This document shows, piece after piece, positions 54,974-64,000 of a stretch of DNA of 64,000 bases. Origin of the DNA: Hydrococcus rivularis NIES-593. GTDB lineage: Bacteria > Cyanobacteriota > Cyanobacteriia > Cyanobacteriales > Microcystaceae. Made by a program: the position numbers and the translations under genes. The notes under the pieces were generated by a model that saw only the letters and a program-made list of their open reading frames with translations, searched no databases and was not told the DNA's origin. Positions within the stretch are counted from its first letter, which is position 1. The number at the start of each line of letters is the position of its first letter. Where the stretch lies: the NCBI RefSeq assembly GCF_001904635.1, contig NZ_MRCB01000029.1, positions 1 to 64,000 of the forward strand, written 5' to 3'.

Positions 54974-55555
54974 ATGAGAAAATTAATCGTAGCCACCGGA
55001 AACCCCGGTAAACTGCGAGAAATACAAGAATATCTGACGGGTTTTGCTTGGGAATTACAATTAAAACCCGACGATCTCGATATAGAAGAAACCGGCGACA
55101 CTTTTATTGCCAATGCTTGTTTCAAAGCCTCCCAGGTAGCCAGAGCGTTAGGAGAATGGGCGATCGCCGACGACTCTGGATTGGAAGTAGAAGCGCTTGG
55201 GGGAGCGCCGGGCATTTATTCTGCCCGTTACGGGAAGACAGACCAAGAGCGGATCGAAAGACTTTTAAAAGAGCTAGGAGATAGCGAAAATCGACGCGCT
55301 CAATTCGTCTGTGCCGTCGCGATCGCGCGTCGAGATGGTTCGATTGCCGCCTTCGTCGAAGGGACTTGTCCAGGAGAAATCCTCCGCGAACCTTGCGGTA
55401 CGGGGGGCTTCGGCTACGATCCCATCTTTTACGTGCCCCAACAACAACAAACTTTTGCCCAGATGCAACCAGAAGTCAAGCGAAAATTAAGCCATCGCGG
55501 TCGAGCTTTTGAAAAATTACTGCCTAAGTTGCGAGAAATAGAGAGTGAAGTGTGA
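54974..55555 (+). CDS. rdgB: XTP/dITP diphosphatase (RdgB/Ham1)
   Basis: 193 residues. N-terminal LIVATGNPGKLREIQEYL, then EETGDTFIANACFKASQVA, the catalytic ADDSGLEVEALGGAPGIYSARYG, GFGYDPIFYVP and the C-terminal SHRGRAFEKLLP are all present. It removes deaminated purine nucleotides such as ITP and XTP. It starts 13 bp after the mutase stop, so the two are co-transcribed. Confidence 0.94.
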   Translation: MRKLIVATGNPGKLREIQEYLTGFAWELQLKPDDLDIEETGDTFIANACFKASQVARALGEWAIADDSGLEVEALGGAPGIYSARYGKTDQERIERLLKELGDSENRRAQFVCAVAIARRDGSIAAFVEGTCPGEILREPCGTGGFGYDPIFYVPQQQQTFAQMQPEVKRKLSHRGRAFEKLLPKLREIESEV

Positions 55556-55596
55556 AGTATGAAGTATGAAGTCAGCCTTCATCCTTCATCCTTCAT
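55545..55596. repeat. Tandem and inverted TGAAGTA/CTTCATC units
   Basis: Units GTGAAGT and ATGAAGT on the left are complementary to CTTCATC units on the right, giving a hairpin between the convergent rdgB and glnB genes. It probably serves as a shared terminator. Confidence 0.6.
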
Positions 55597-55601
55597 TGCT
55601 G

Positions 55602-55973
<372 letters not shown>

Positions 55974-56056
55974 TTATTTATACGGCGAGCCTGCCACTTT
56001 AGGATCGCTTCCAAGGTGGAAATTTTTGTGAAGCTTGCTAAGGTATGCCCAACCGT

Positions 56057-56485
56057 TTATCGATTTTCGGGCAAAGGTGGCTCTAGTGCTAGCCATCGAA
56101 CCATAGATTCGGGTAGGGAAGTTCTGCGTCGCGCGATGGGATCGATACAGACGTGTCTGGTTTTTGCCTTTGCCAAACACTCTGCCCGACAGGAGCGACT
56201 ATAAATTGAATAGTCAATCTCAAACTCGTTCTCTTGCAACTGCCGGGAGAACAAATGTATCGCCAATCGATCCCCACAAAAAATCGGACGCAAGAAATCT
56301 AGAGAGCCATGAACGATGGGAATGGCCGTCGAAGAATTGTCAAAAAATGTCCTAAGATCGATACTAACTGTCTCTAGAGAAGCTTCATAGGCTTCGTGAC
56401 AAATTGATAGCAACTGGGCGAAATAAATGACCCCAGCGGCATCGGTATCCGATAAACGAATTGTTCGGTAATAAGTAAAGCGCAT
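56057..56485 (-). CDS. 1,4-dihydroxy-2-naphthoyl-CoA thioesterase-like (4HBT fold)
   Basis: 142 residues with a hot-dog fold. The 4HBT signature is RLSDTDAAGVIYFAQLLSICHEAYE, with the active-site Asp in DTDAAG near 13-15. In cyanobacteria the equivalent enzyme hydrolyses DHNA-CoA in phylloquinone synthesis; a general acyl-CoA thioesterase is the alternative. It is divergent from the DevA-type gene. Confidence 0.85.
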   Translation of the reverse strand: MRFTYYRTIRLSDTDAAGVIYFAQLLSICHEAYEASLETVSIDLRTFFDNSSTAIPIVHGSLDFLRPIFCGDRLAIHLFSRQLQENEFEIDYSIYSRSCRAECLAKAKTRHVCIDPIARRRTSLPESMVRWLALEPPLPENR

Positions 56486-56584
56486 GTTGTAGTTGTGTCA
56501 TAACCAAGTTGCGATCGCGATCGCAACAGCCATCGTTGATAGAGGTTAATCTTGCGTTATATTCTGCCAGATTTGCCACAATAG

Positions 56585-57346
56585 ATGTGTACTGTAGCTA
56601 GTTTTCGACTCTTGTCTTCTATTCGCACTCAGCTCGATTCGTCGGTCGATCGCGATCGCTTAGACACCCGGTCTGCGATCGCAATTGCTTGTCACGGCAT
56701 AGAAATGACTTTCCAATCCGGCAAGCAGTCTTACCAAGCTCTCAAGGGGATCGATCTAGAAGTCAACAGCGGTACGATTCAACTTCTCATGGGACCTTCG
56801 GGTTCTGGAAAAACCACTTTGCTTTCTATTTTGGCAGGGCTACTAACGCCCAGCAAAGGCAAAGTGAATTTGCTAGGACAAGACATTACAGCAATGTCTC
56901 GCTCCGAGCTAGCTAAGTTTCGCTTACACAATATCGGCTTCATTTTCCAGAAATTTAATCTTTTCCCCGCCCTAACCGCCGCGGAGAACGTCGAAATTGT
57001 TCTGAAAATGAAGGGCATGAGCGATAAAATGGCAAAAAAAGAAACCAAACACTTACTAGCAACCGTTGGATTGGGAGATAAGACCGACTTGCTTCCTCGC
57101 GATTTGTCTGGAGGACAGCAACAGCGCGTCGCTATTGCTAGAGCCTTAGCAGGTAACCCCAAACTGATTATGGCAGACGAACCGACAGCCGCCCTAGACT
57201 CCTATAACGGACATGCCGTCATAGAATTACTCGCTCGATTAGCCAAGCAAGAAGGCTGTACGGTTGTCATGGTAACTCACGATCCTCGCATTGTGGATGT
57301 CGCCGATCGCGTAGCTTATCTAGAAGACGGTATTTTAAAGATCTAA
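56585..57346 (+). CDS. devA: ABC transporter ATP-binding protein, DevA/LolD-like
   Basis: 253 residues. Walker A is GPSGSGKTTLLS near 80, FQKFNLFPALTAAENVE the Q-loop, LSGGQQQRVAIARAL the signature, and LIMADEPTAALD Walker B. It belongs to the DevA/MacB/LolD family that powers lipid or glycolipid export with DevB and DevC. Neither partner gene is nearby, so it is an orphan ATPase here. The N-terminal ~35 residues before IEMTFQSG are poorly conserved, so a later start is possible. The next gene starts 7 bp downstream. Confidence 0.82.
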   Translation: MCTVASFRLLSSIRTQLDSSVDRDRLDTRSAIAIACHGIEMTFQSGKQSYQALKGIDLEVNSGTIQLLMGPSGSGKTTLLSILAGLLTPSKGKVNLLGQDITAMSRSELAKFRLHNIGFIFQKFNLFPALTAAENVEIVLKMKGMSDKMAKKETKHLLATVGLGDKTDLLPRDLSGGQQQRVAIARALAGNPKLIMADEPTAALDSYNGHAVIELLARLAKQEGCTVVMVTHDPRIVDVADRVAYLEDGILKI

Positions 57347-57352
57347 GAGCCA

Positions 57353-58390
57353 ATGAAGTATAACCAACTGGGAGATAGCGATTTATTCGTCTCGGAAATT
57401 TGTCTGGGGACAATGACATTCGGAGAGCAAAATACGCTCGAAGATGCCCGACAACAGCTAGACTACGCCGTTTCTGCGGGGATTAACTTCATTGATAGCG
57501 CAGAAATGTATCCAGTCCCAGCGAAGGCAGAAACTCAGGGAAAAACGGAGGAATATATTGGGAAATGGCTGGTCAAGCAGCAGCGAGACAAGCTAATTAT
57601 CGCCACTAAGGTAGCGGGTCCCAGTTCTCGCTTAACTTGGCTTCGAGGCGGAAACAACCGCATCGATCGCGCTAACGTAAATCAAGCCGTAGAAGATAGT
57701 CTCAAGCGCTTGCAAACAGACTATATCGATCTCTATCAAATCCATTGGCCCGACCGCTACGTTCCTCTATTTGGCGCTCCCGATTACGATCCGACTCAGG
57801 AAAGAGAAAGTACGCCCATTGCAGAACAGTTAGAAATATTTGCCGACCTCATCAAAGCAGGTAAAATTCGCTATCTAGGATTGAGTAACGAAACGCCTTG
57901 GGGAGTCTGCGAATTTTGTCATCTCGCTCAAAAATTAGGATTGCCTAAAGTCGTCTCGATTCAAAATGCTTTTAGTCTGGTCAATCGAGTTTTTCAGATT
58001 AATTTAGCCGAAGCTTGTCGCTTTAATAATATCGGTTTGTTGGCTTATAGCCCGCTAGCATTTGGTTTATTGACGGGGAAATATCTCGACCGAATCCCGG
58101 AAAATTCTCGACTGAATCTATTTAAAGGGTTTGGCATTCGCTACGAAAAACCGAATCTTACCGAAGCAGTAACAGCTTATGTAGAAATTGCCAAGAAATA
58201 TGGATTATCTCCCGCTAAAATGGCGTTGGCTTTTGTGCGATCGCGTTGGTTCGTCACCAGTACAATTATTGGTGCGACGACAATGGAACAACTCAAGGAA
58301 AATTTGAGTAGCGTCGAGGTGGAATTAGATAAGGATATCTTGGCAGAAATCGATGCAGTTCACGTTCGCTATCCCAATCCTACACCTTAG
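57353..58390 (+). CDS. Aldo/keto reductase, Tas-like
   Basis: 345 residues. Tetrad: Asp48 and Tyr53 (FIDSAEMY), Lys86 (IATK) and His131 (QIHWPDRY). LGLSNETPWGVCEF and YSPLAFGLLTGKY are conserved, and the NADPH-binding STIIGATTMEQLKENL lies near 303-318. It resembles the E. coli Tas group more than the aldo/keto reductase at 26414. Located 7 bp after the DevA-type gene, so co-transcribed. Confidence 0.9.
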   Translation: MKYNQLGDSDLFVSEICLGTMTFGEQNTLEDARQQLDYAVSAGINFIDSAEMYPVPAKAETQGKTEEYIGKWLVKQQRDKLIIATKVAGPSSRLTWLRGGNNRIDRANVNQAVEDSLKRLQTDYIDLYQIHWPDRYVPLFGAPDYDPTQERESTPIAEQLEIFADLIKAGKIRYLGLSNETPWGVCEFCHLAQKLGLPKVVSIQNAFSLVNRVFQINLAEACRFNNIGLLAYSPLAFGLLTGKYLDRIPENSRLNLFKGFGIRYEKPNLTEAVTAYVEIAKKYGLSPAKMALAFVRSRWFVTSTIIGATTMEQLKENLSSVEVELDKDILAEIDAVHVRYPNPTP

Positions 58391-58415
58391 TTGGCATAAA
58401 GCAAGCGATCGCTTA

Positions 58416-59618
58416 TCAATGGCGAATTCCCACATAGGTGACGATTAAAGCGATCGCACTCAGGGGCAACCCAAAACGCAAATGTTCTTTGAAAGAGAGA
58501 TGATAGCCCATAGAAGCTGCTGCCTCTGACACAATCAGGTTAGCAACCGAACCAAACAAGGTCAAATTTCCCGCTAAAGTCGATCCAGCCGACAGCAATA
58601 ACCAGGAGGAAAGATCGTTTTTTTCGATTATTGGTGCTAGTACCAAGACGGCAGGCACGTTAGAGATTAAATTCGATAGCATCGCCGTCACTCCCAGTAG
58701 TTTGGCAGGCGTATTGGCTAGCGGAGTCACTAACTCTAACCAGCCCAGAGTTTGGGTGGCATGGGTGAGAATAAACAAACCAGAAAACATTACCAGCAAG
58801 TTCCAGTTTACTTGTCGAAGCACTTTTTCAGGTTTGACCCGACGGGTGATTAACAATAAGGCGGCTGCTGTCAGTGCTGCTTTTCCCATGGGAATGCCTG
58901 CGCTAAAGGCGATTAACAATCCGAGGGTAATGACTAGCGTTTTTTTGAGTAGCGGTCTCAAGAGTCGGAAGCGAAGCTGAGGCAGATGTAGAGAAGCTTG
59001 GCGCGATCGCACTTCAGGATATAGCAGGCACAATAAACCGATTTGTAAGGCTAAACTGAAAATAGCAATAGGAGCTAAGGCAAGAGAAAATTCTAGGTAG
59101 CTAATCGGAGCAAAAGAACCGATGAGAATATTTTGAGGATTGCCGCTCAAAGTCGCAACTGAGCCAGAATTAGTTGCGCCAGCGAGTGCGAGTAAATAAG
59201 GAATAGGATTGAATTTTAGCGCTTGCGCAAGCTTCAAAATTAGGGGAGTCAATAGAAGAGCGATCGTATCGTTGAGAAAAAATGCCGACAGCACTCCAGT
59301 TCCAAAGGTCAAAACACAAAGTAAGCCAAAGGGACTCGATGTCAGACGAATCAAAGAAAGCAGGGTTAATTGAAAGAAGCCAGAATAGGAAAGGTTAGCA
59401 TTGACTACCATCATGCTGAGAAGGAAAACGATAGTATTGGAGTCGATCGCTGTCCATGCTTCTGGTAGAGATAAAACATTGAGGGCAATGAGAAAAGCTG
59501 CTCCAACTAGAGCAATAGTAGCTCGATTCATCCGCAGTCCCGGCAGTCGTCCCAACGCCAAACCCAGGTAGGCGAAAGCCAAGACGGCGTCTTTTGCGAT
59601 TTGCCAAATAATTTCCAA
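58416..59618 (-). CDS. SLC13/ArsB-type anion permease
   Basis: 400 residues with about ten to twelve membrane spans. Motifs of the CitM/ArsB/NhaD superfamily are FLNDTIALLLTPLIL near 115-129, ATNSGSVATLSGNPQNILIG near 147-166, SNLISNVPAVLVLAPI, and AGSTLAGNLTLFGSVANLIV near 340-360. The substrate (dicarboxylate, arsenite or sulfate) is not readable. The start is TTG at 59618; an internal ATG (MNRATIALVG) would drop the first helix. Confidence 0.82.
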   Translation of the reverse strand: MEIIWQIAKDAVLAFAYLGLALGRLPGLRMNRATIALVGAAFLIALNVLSLPEAWTAIDSNTIVFLLSMMVVNANLSYSGFFQLTLLSLIRLTSSPFGLLCVLTFGTGVLSAFFLNDTIALLLTPLILKLAQALKFNPIPYLLALAGATNSGSVATLSGNPQNILIGSFAPISYLEFSLALAPIAIFSLALQIGLLCLLYPEVRSRQASLHLPQLRFRLLRPLLKKTLVITLGLLIAFSAGIPMGKAALTAAALLLITRRVKPEKVLRQVNWNLLVMFSGLFILTHATQTLGWLELVTPLANTPAKLLGVTAMLSNLISNVPAVLVLAPIIEKNDLSSWLLLSAGSTLAGNLTLFGSVANLIVSEAAASMGYHLSFKEHLRFGLPLSAIALIVTYVGIRH

Positions 59619-60226
59619 ATTGCGATCGCCTTACTAGCTAATTCCTAAAATCCTTCTGTTTATCATAAAAAAAATCAATTTTACTGACAATTATTGAGCG
59701 GCTAATCCCTTTAAGCTTAAAATGCGTTATTTTTTTCCGGAAAAATACTGTGAATTTGTCTTGTTTTCTCAACTCTCGGTCGGAAATTTATCTATCTATA
59801 GAGAGAACGAAAAGAATATGACTGACAGACGTTTTAAACTAAAATAGTAAAAATCAAGATTTACTGAATAATCTCGTCAAAAGCTCGCCTTAATCTGCCA
59901 AGCTCGACAATTAACTCGTTGTGGCTTAATGGTATTGATTATTGCTATGATTGATTATTGCTAGGATAATCGAGGCAATCAGACAGGCAAAAAACATTGT
60001 CAGGAGGCGACGCTCCTGTCAAACAGTTTGTCGCAGAACCCCAAATAAAGCCTTACTTAGCAGAAGAATTTAGAATTGTGGATTTTAGATTAAATTTTTA
60101 GAGATTGCGACCACTTTCTTCTAAAAATTAATTCATACGAAGTCTATCTTTCCTTTCGAGAGGTCAATCCAACCTCTAATTAAAAACGTATTGAAGGCGT
60201 AAACAATTGGCGTTTAGGAAACTTTC
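59619..60226. other. Leader/promoter region of susA
   Basis: 607 bp without a gene. It holds a tandem TGATTATTGCTA-type repeat at about 59934-59964 and a perfect hairpin CAGGAG (60001-60006) with CTCCTG (60013-60018). AT-rich DNA follows up to the start. Consistent with a long regulated 5' region; no defined motif. Confidence 0.5.
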
Positions 60227-62647
60227 ATGTCTAATTTAATCGAGACGATACTCAACTCAGATGAAAAAATTGAATTATGGCAGTTTCTGGAGGAATTACG
60301 AAAGTCAGAGAAGCGATATTTATTGCGCAATGACATTCAGAATGCCTTTGAAAACTATTGCAAACTCCATGAAAAATCGGATGGCTTTTATCATACCTCT
60401 CTGGTAGGGAAATTAGTTTATTATACTCAGGAAATTATTTTAGAAGAAGAAAGTCTTTGTTTAGTCTACCGACCGAAAATTGCCAGACATGAATTTTACC
60501 GAATCTACGACGGCTTAACCATCGAACCCCTAACGATTCAGCAATTATTAGACATACGCGATCGCTTTGTCAATCATTATCATCCCGAAGAAGGAGACGT
60601 ATTTGAAATCGATTTCGGGCCTTTCTACGATTATTCTCCCATCGTTCGCGATCCGAAAAATATTGGCAGAGGCGTACAGTTTCTCAACCGCTTTCTCTCC
60701 AGCCAACTCTTTCAAAATCCCCAGCAAGGATTAGAGGCACTATTTCGCTTTCTCAGCCTCCATAGCTATAACGGTCATACCTTATTAATTAACGGACGAA
60801 TTAAAAACTCACAACAACTCTCCGAACAAGTCAAAGATGCCATATCATTTGTCAGCGAACTGCCAGAAAATCAACCCTATGAGGAATTTCGCTTTGAATT
60901 ACAGTCAATGGGATTTGAACCAGGATGGGGAAATACGGCAGGTCGCGTCAAGGAAACTTTAGAAATTCTCGACCGACTAATAGATTTACCCGACCCCGAA
61001 GTCATGGAAGCTTTCCTCTCCCGTATCCCCATGATCTTCCGCATTGTTTTAGTCTCCGTTCACGGTTGGTTCGGACAGGAGGGGGTTTTAGGTCGTCCCG
61101 ATACGGGAGGTCAGGTCGTCTACATTTTAGACCAAGCGAGAAGTTTAGAACAACGGCTTCAAGAAGATATTACGCTTGCTGGGTTGGATGGTTTGGAAGT
61201 TCAGCCACAAGTCATGATTCTCAGCCGTTTAATTCCAAATAGCGACGGAACGCGGTGTAACGAACGTCTGGAGAAAGTTCACGGCACTGAGAATGCTTGG
61301 ATTTTGCGCGTACCTTTTCGAGATTTTAATCCTGATGTCACGCAAAACTGGATCTCTCGCTTTGAAATTTGGCCTTATTTAGAAACGTTTGCTATTGATG
61401 CGCAAAAAGAACTTTATGCCGAACTTAGAGGCAAACCCGATCTCATTATCGGCAACTATTCCGATGGCAATTTAGTTGCCTTTTTACTAGCACGTCGCTT
61501 AAATGTTACCCAATTTAATGTCGCTCATGCTCTAGAAAAATCTAAATACTTGTTCAGCAACCTATACTGGCAAGATTTGGAAAATACCTATCATTTTTCT
61601 CTCCAGTTTACTGCCGATCTCATTGCTATGAATGCTGCTAATTGTATTATTAGCAGTACTTATCAAGAGATAGTCGGCAGACCGGATAGCGTAGGACAAT
61701 ACGAATCCTATGAAAGTTTTACCATGCCAGATCTGTTTCATGTAGTCAAGGGAATCGAACTTTTTTCGCCAAAATTTAATGTGGTTCCGCCAGGGGTGAA
61801 TGAAAGCGTTTATTTTCCCTATACTCGTACTGAAGATCGAGTTCCAAGCAAGATCGAACAATTAGAAGATTTACTTTTTACGCGCGAAGATCCCGCTCAG
61901 GTTTTTGGTAAATTAGACGATCTAAATAAGCGTCCTATTTTCTCGATGGCGCGTCTCGATCGCATCAAAAATTTGACGGGATTAGCAGAAGCTTTCGGTC
62001 TTTCTGAAGAATTACAAGAACATTGTAATTTAATTTTAGTGGCGGGGAAATTATCGGTTTCTGAATCGACAGATAGCGAAGAACGAGAAGAAATTGAAAA
62101 GCTTTATCGCATTATCGACCAGTATAATTTACATGGAAAAATCCGCTGGTTGGGCGTTCGCTTGCCAAAAAGTGATTCGGGAGAAATTTATCGAGTTATC
62201 GCCGATCGCCAAGGAATTTTCGTTCAACCTGCCCTATTTGAAGCATTCGGTTTGACGATTTTAGAAGCAATGATTTCTGGATTGCCAACCTTTGCCACTC
62301 AATTTGGAGGTCCTTTGGAGATTATTCAAGATAAGGTTAATGGGTTTTATATCAATCCGACGAACTTAGAAGAAACTGCCAAGAAAATCCTTGAATTTGT
62401 TTGCAAATGCGAAGGAAATTCTAACTATTGGCTAGAAGTTTCTAACCGAGCGATCGCCAGGGTTTATAGCACTTATACCTGGAAAATTCATACGACAAAA
62501 TTGCTTTCTTTGGCACGAATTTACGGCTTTTGGAACTTCACTTCCAAAGAAAACCGAGAGGATATGTTGCGCTATATCGAAGCGTTATTTTACCTGATCT
62601 ATAAACCGCGAGCCAAGCAACTTTTAGAGTTGCACATGCAGCGATAA
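60227..62647 (+). CDS. susA: Sucrose synthase
   Basis: 806 residues, full length for the family. The N-terminal regulatory domain (to ~250) is followed by the GT-B fold with HGWFGQEGVLGRPDTGGQVVYILDQ near 275-300, the acceptor-side AHALEKSKYLFS, GADxNVYFPY-type PPGVNESVYFPY and the donor-binding FVQPALFEAFGLTILEAMISGLPTFA. It reversibly forms UDP-/ADP-glucose plus fructose from sucrose. In cyanobacteria it usually works in sucrose cleavage for glycogen or stress. Monocistronic. Confidence 0.94.
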   Translation: MSNLIETILNSDEKIELWQFLEELRKSEKRYLLRNDIQNAFENYCKLHEKSDGFYHTSLVGKLVYYTQEIILEEESLCLVYRPKIARHEFYRIYDGLTIEPLTIQQLLDIRDRFVNHYHPEEGDVFEIDFGPFYDYSPIVRDPKNIGRGVQFLNRFLSSQLFQNPQQGLEALFRFLSLHSYNGHTLLINGRIKNSQQLSEQVKDAISFVSELPENQPYEEFRFELQSMGFEPGWGNTAGRVKETLEILDRLIDLPDPEVMEAFLSRIPMIFRIVLVSVHGWFGQEGVLGRPDTGGQVVYILDQARSLEQRLQEDITLAGLDGLEVQPQVMILSRLIPNSDGTRCNERLEKVHGTENAWILRVPFRDFNPDVTQNWISRFEIWPYLETFAIDAQKELYAELRGKPDLIIGNYSDGNLVAFLLARRLNVTQFNVAHALEKSKYLFSNLYWQDLENTYHFSLQFTADLIAMNAANCIISSTYQEIVGRPDSVGQYESYESFTMPDLFHVVKGIELFSPKFNVVPPGVNESVYFPYTRTEDRVPSKIEQLEDLLFTREDPAQVFGKLDDLNKRPIFSMARLDRIKNLTGLAEAFGLSEELQEHCNLILVAGKLSVSESTDSEEREEIEKLYRIIDQYNLHGKIRWLGVRLPKSDSGEIYRVIADRQGIFVQPALFEAFGLTILEAMISGLPTFATQFGGPLEIIQDKVNGFYINPTNLEETAKKILEFVCKCEGNSNYWLEVSNRAIARVYSTYTWKIHTTKLLSLARIYGFWNFTSKENREDMLRYIEALFYLIYKPRAKQLLELHMQR

Positions 62648-62718
62648 CAGCCTAATTTAGATTAGGATAGTTCTGGGAGAAAATCGTACTGGCTACCAAC
62701 CTAGTCAATAGCGTTTCT

Positions 62719-63648
62719 GTGACCATTAATTTACAAGTAGAAAATTATGGCGATCGCTTGGATAGTTATTTGTCCCAACGATTGCCCGAACTCTCTCGTT
62801 CGCGCCTGCAAAAGTTGATCGAACAGGGAAACGTCCAATTAAACGGTCAAATCTGTACCGCCAAAAAAACTGCGCTACGAGAGGGCGATCGCCTACAGAT
62901 TACCATCCCGCCAACTCAACCGCTAGACCTTCAACCCGAAGCAATTCCTCTCGATATCCTCTACGAAGACGACTATCTAATTATCATTAACAAGCCTGCC
63001 GATCTAGTAGTACATCCAGCACCCGGTCACGAAAACGGAACCCTCGTCAACGCACTATTATCTCACTGTCCAAACCTAGCCGGAATTGGCGGCGTTAGCC
63101 GTCCGGGAATCGTCCACCGACTCGATAAAGATACCACGGGAGCGATCGTTATTGCGAAAACCGAATTTGCCCACCAACACCTGCAAGCGCAACTCAAAGC
63201 GAAAACTGCCACAAGAGAGTATTTGGGAATTGTCTACGGGGTTCCCAAAACGGAGAGTGGAATCATTAACCTTCCCATCGGCCGCCATCGGGTCGATCGC
63301 AAGAAAATGGCAGTCGTTCCCGTTGGAAAAGGAGGACGAGAAGCGATTACCCACTGGCAAATTTTAGAAAGACTCGGCAACTATACGTTAATGCAGTTTC
63401 GCCTAGAAACAGGTCGCACCCATCAAATTCGCGTCCATAGTTCTCAGATGGGTCATCCCATCGTCGGCGATCCGCTATACAGTTCCGGTCGTTTTGTTGG
63501 AGTCAATCTATCCGGTCAAGCCCTTCATGCCTGGAAGCTTACCTTAAATCATCCCATTTCCGGAGAAATCATTGAAGCGATCGCGCCCCTGCCTGCAACC
63601 TTTATCAAGCTTTTAGAAATTTTGCGCAAGCGACAGGGAACTTTTTAA
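62719..63648 (+). CDS. rluD: RluD-type 23S rRNA pseudouridine synthase
   Basis: 309 residues. An S4 RNA-binding domain at ~12-60 (RLDSYLSQRLPELSRSRLQK) precedes the catalytic domain with Asp136 in HRLDKDTTGAIVIAK and GRTHQIRVHSSQMGHPIVGDPLY near the C-terminus. It should modify uridines in helix 69 of 23S rRNA. The start is GTG 62719; ATG alternatives would truncate the S4 domain. It ends ~350 bp before the window end. Confidence 0.92.
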   Translation: MTINLQVENYGDRLDSYLSQRLPELSRSRLQKLIEQGNVQLNGQICTAKKTALREGDRLQITIPPTQPLDLQPEAIPLDILYEDDYLIIINKPADLVVHPAPGHENGTLVNALLSHCPNLAGIGGVSRPGIVHRLDKDTTGAIVIAKTEFAHQHLQAQLKAKTATREYLGIVYGVPKTESGIINLPIGRHRVDRKKMAVVPVGKGGREAITHWQILERLGNYTLMQFRLETGRTHQIRVHSSQMGHPIVGDPLYSSGRFVGVNLSGQALHAWKLTLNHPISGEIIEAIAPLPATFIKLLEILRKRQGTF

Positions 63649-64000
63649 AGAAAGAATTCGGAATTCGGAAGTCGGAAGTCGAAGTTAATAACTAAAAAAG
63701 GGGAACAGAAAATTCTCGCTTGCGTCTACATAAACTGGTTTACCAGTTCTCTGTTTTGGCGTTGCACGCGGCAAACAAGCTTTTAGAAATTGGCGAATTG
63801 TTCTTTGCCGCAGGTCTACTCGTAAGGTAAAATTTTTTCGGTCTGTAGAGCATCTCCAAACAGAAGTAGCATCTTACTCCCCTGCAACCGATCGAGAAAA
63901 ATGATAGGAGAGGAATAGCGCTAGTGTCTCGCCGATTAAGTCAAAATAATATCTCTAGGCTGACGAGAAGATCGTCTCCTCGGACTCCATCGACTCAACC
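63649..64000. other. Gene-free right edge
   Basis: Contains short tandem units of AATTCGGAAGTCGG type at ~63655-63684 (a similar stretch follows hmpF at ~44494). The rest shows no gene, RNA or repeat I can support; a gene may begin beyond the edge. Confidence 0.45.

Overview
The window is cyanobacterial chromosome. It carries psbO (photosystem II manganese-stabilising protein), an nblA-type phycobilisome-degradation gene, desA, glnB, cyanobacterial-type gshA, sucrose synthase and sigF. The octamer GCGATCGC (HIP1) is scattered through genes and spacers, and heptameric short tandem repeats sit in spacers. The sequence alone does not fix the genus. Nothing indicates a plasmid or prophage.

Layout. 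0-5 kb is an accessory strip: a small unknown gene, an IS200/IS605-type tnpA whose HUH motif is damaged, a strongly folded non-coding block resembling a HEARO/IscB-associated RNA but with no nuclease gene beside it, nblA, a plant-AAE17/18-like acyl-activating enzyme, and a nest of inverted repeats and MITE-like elements. 5.1-12.8 kb holds a PF10014-type dioxygenase paired with a class-V PLP enzyme, a GH13_18 sugar phosphorylase, gshA, an alpha/beta hydrolase, a DUF3574 protein and CheR. 12.8-25.9 kb is a lipid/acyl-CoA block on the minus strand: an AlaC-like aminotransferase, fadE, fadA, a FadN-type fadB, a fadD-like ligase, a monoacylglycerol-lipase-like hydrolase and desA. 26.4-36 kb is mostly housekeeping (aldo/keto reductase, Ca2+/cation antiporter, ldh, pyrC, lepB, prs, bioD) with a histidine kinase and a tnpB relic. 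36.3-44.5 kb is the type IV pilus taxis cluster (PatA-like regulator, CheY, CheW, MCP, then an MlaE permease), with hmpF divergent from it. 44.5-64 kb carries tilS, a small membrane hydroxylase, ccsA, a two-domain SagB-type oxidoreductase, a pentapeptide protein, a lipoprotein, sigF, psbO, phosphohexomutase, rdgB, glnB, a DHNA-CoA thioesterase, a DevA-type ATPase, an aldo/keto reductase, an SLC13-type permease, susA and an RluD-type pseudouridine synthase.

How the parts fit. The most notable group is the apparently complete fatty-acid beta-oxidation set (ligase, dehydrogenase, hydratase/hydroxyacyl dehydrogenase, thiolase) beside a lipase and a desaturase. Most studied cyanobacteria are reported to lack this cycle and recycle fatty acids through acyl-ACP synthetase. 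The motility theme recurs: the taxis cluster, HmpF and SigF (which controls pilus genes in Synechocystis) lie within about 15 kb. Sucrose metabolism appears at both ends (GH13_18 enzyme and susA).

Two recognisable enzymes lack a signature residue: the SufS-like protein has no Cys in the desulfurase loop, and the dihydroorotase has Gln in place of the first metal-binding His. No tRNA, rRNA or CRISPR array was recognised.
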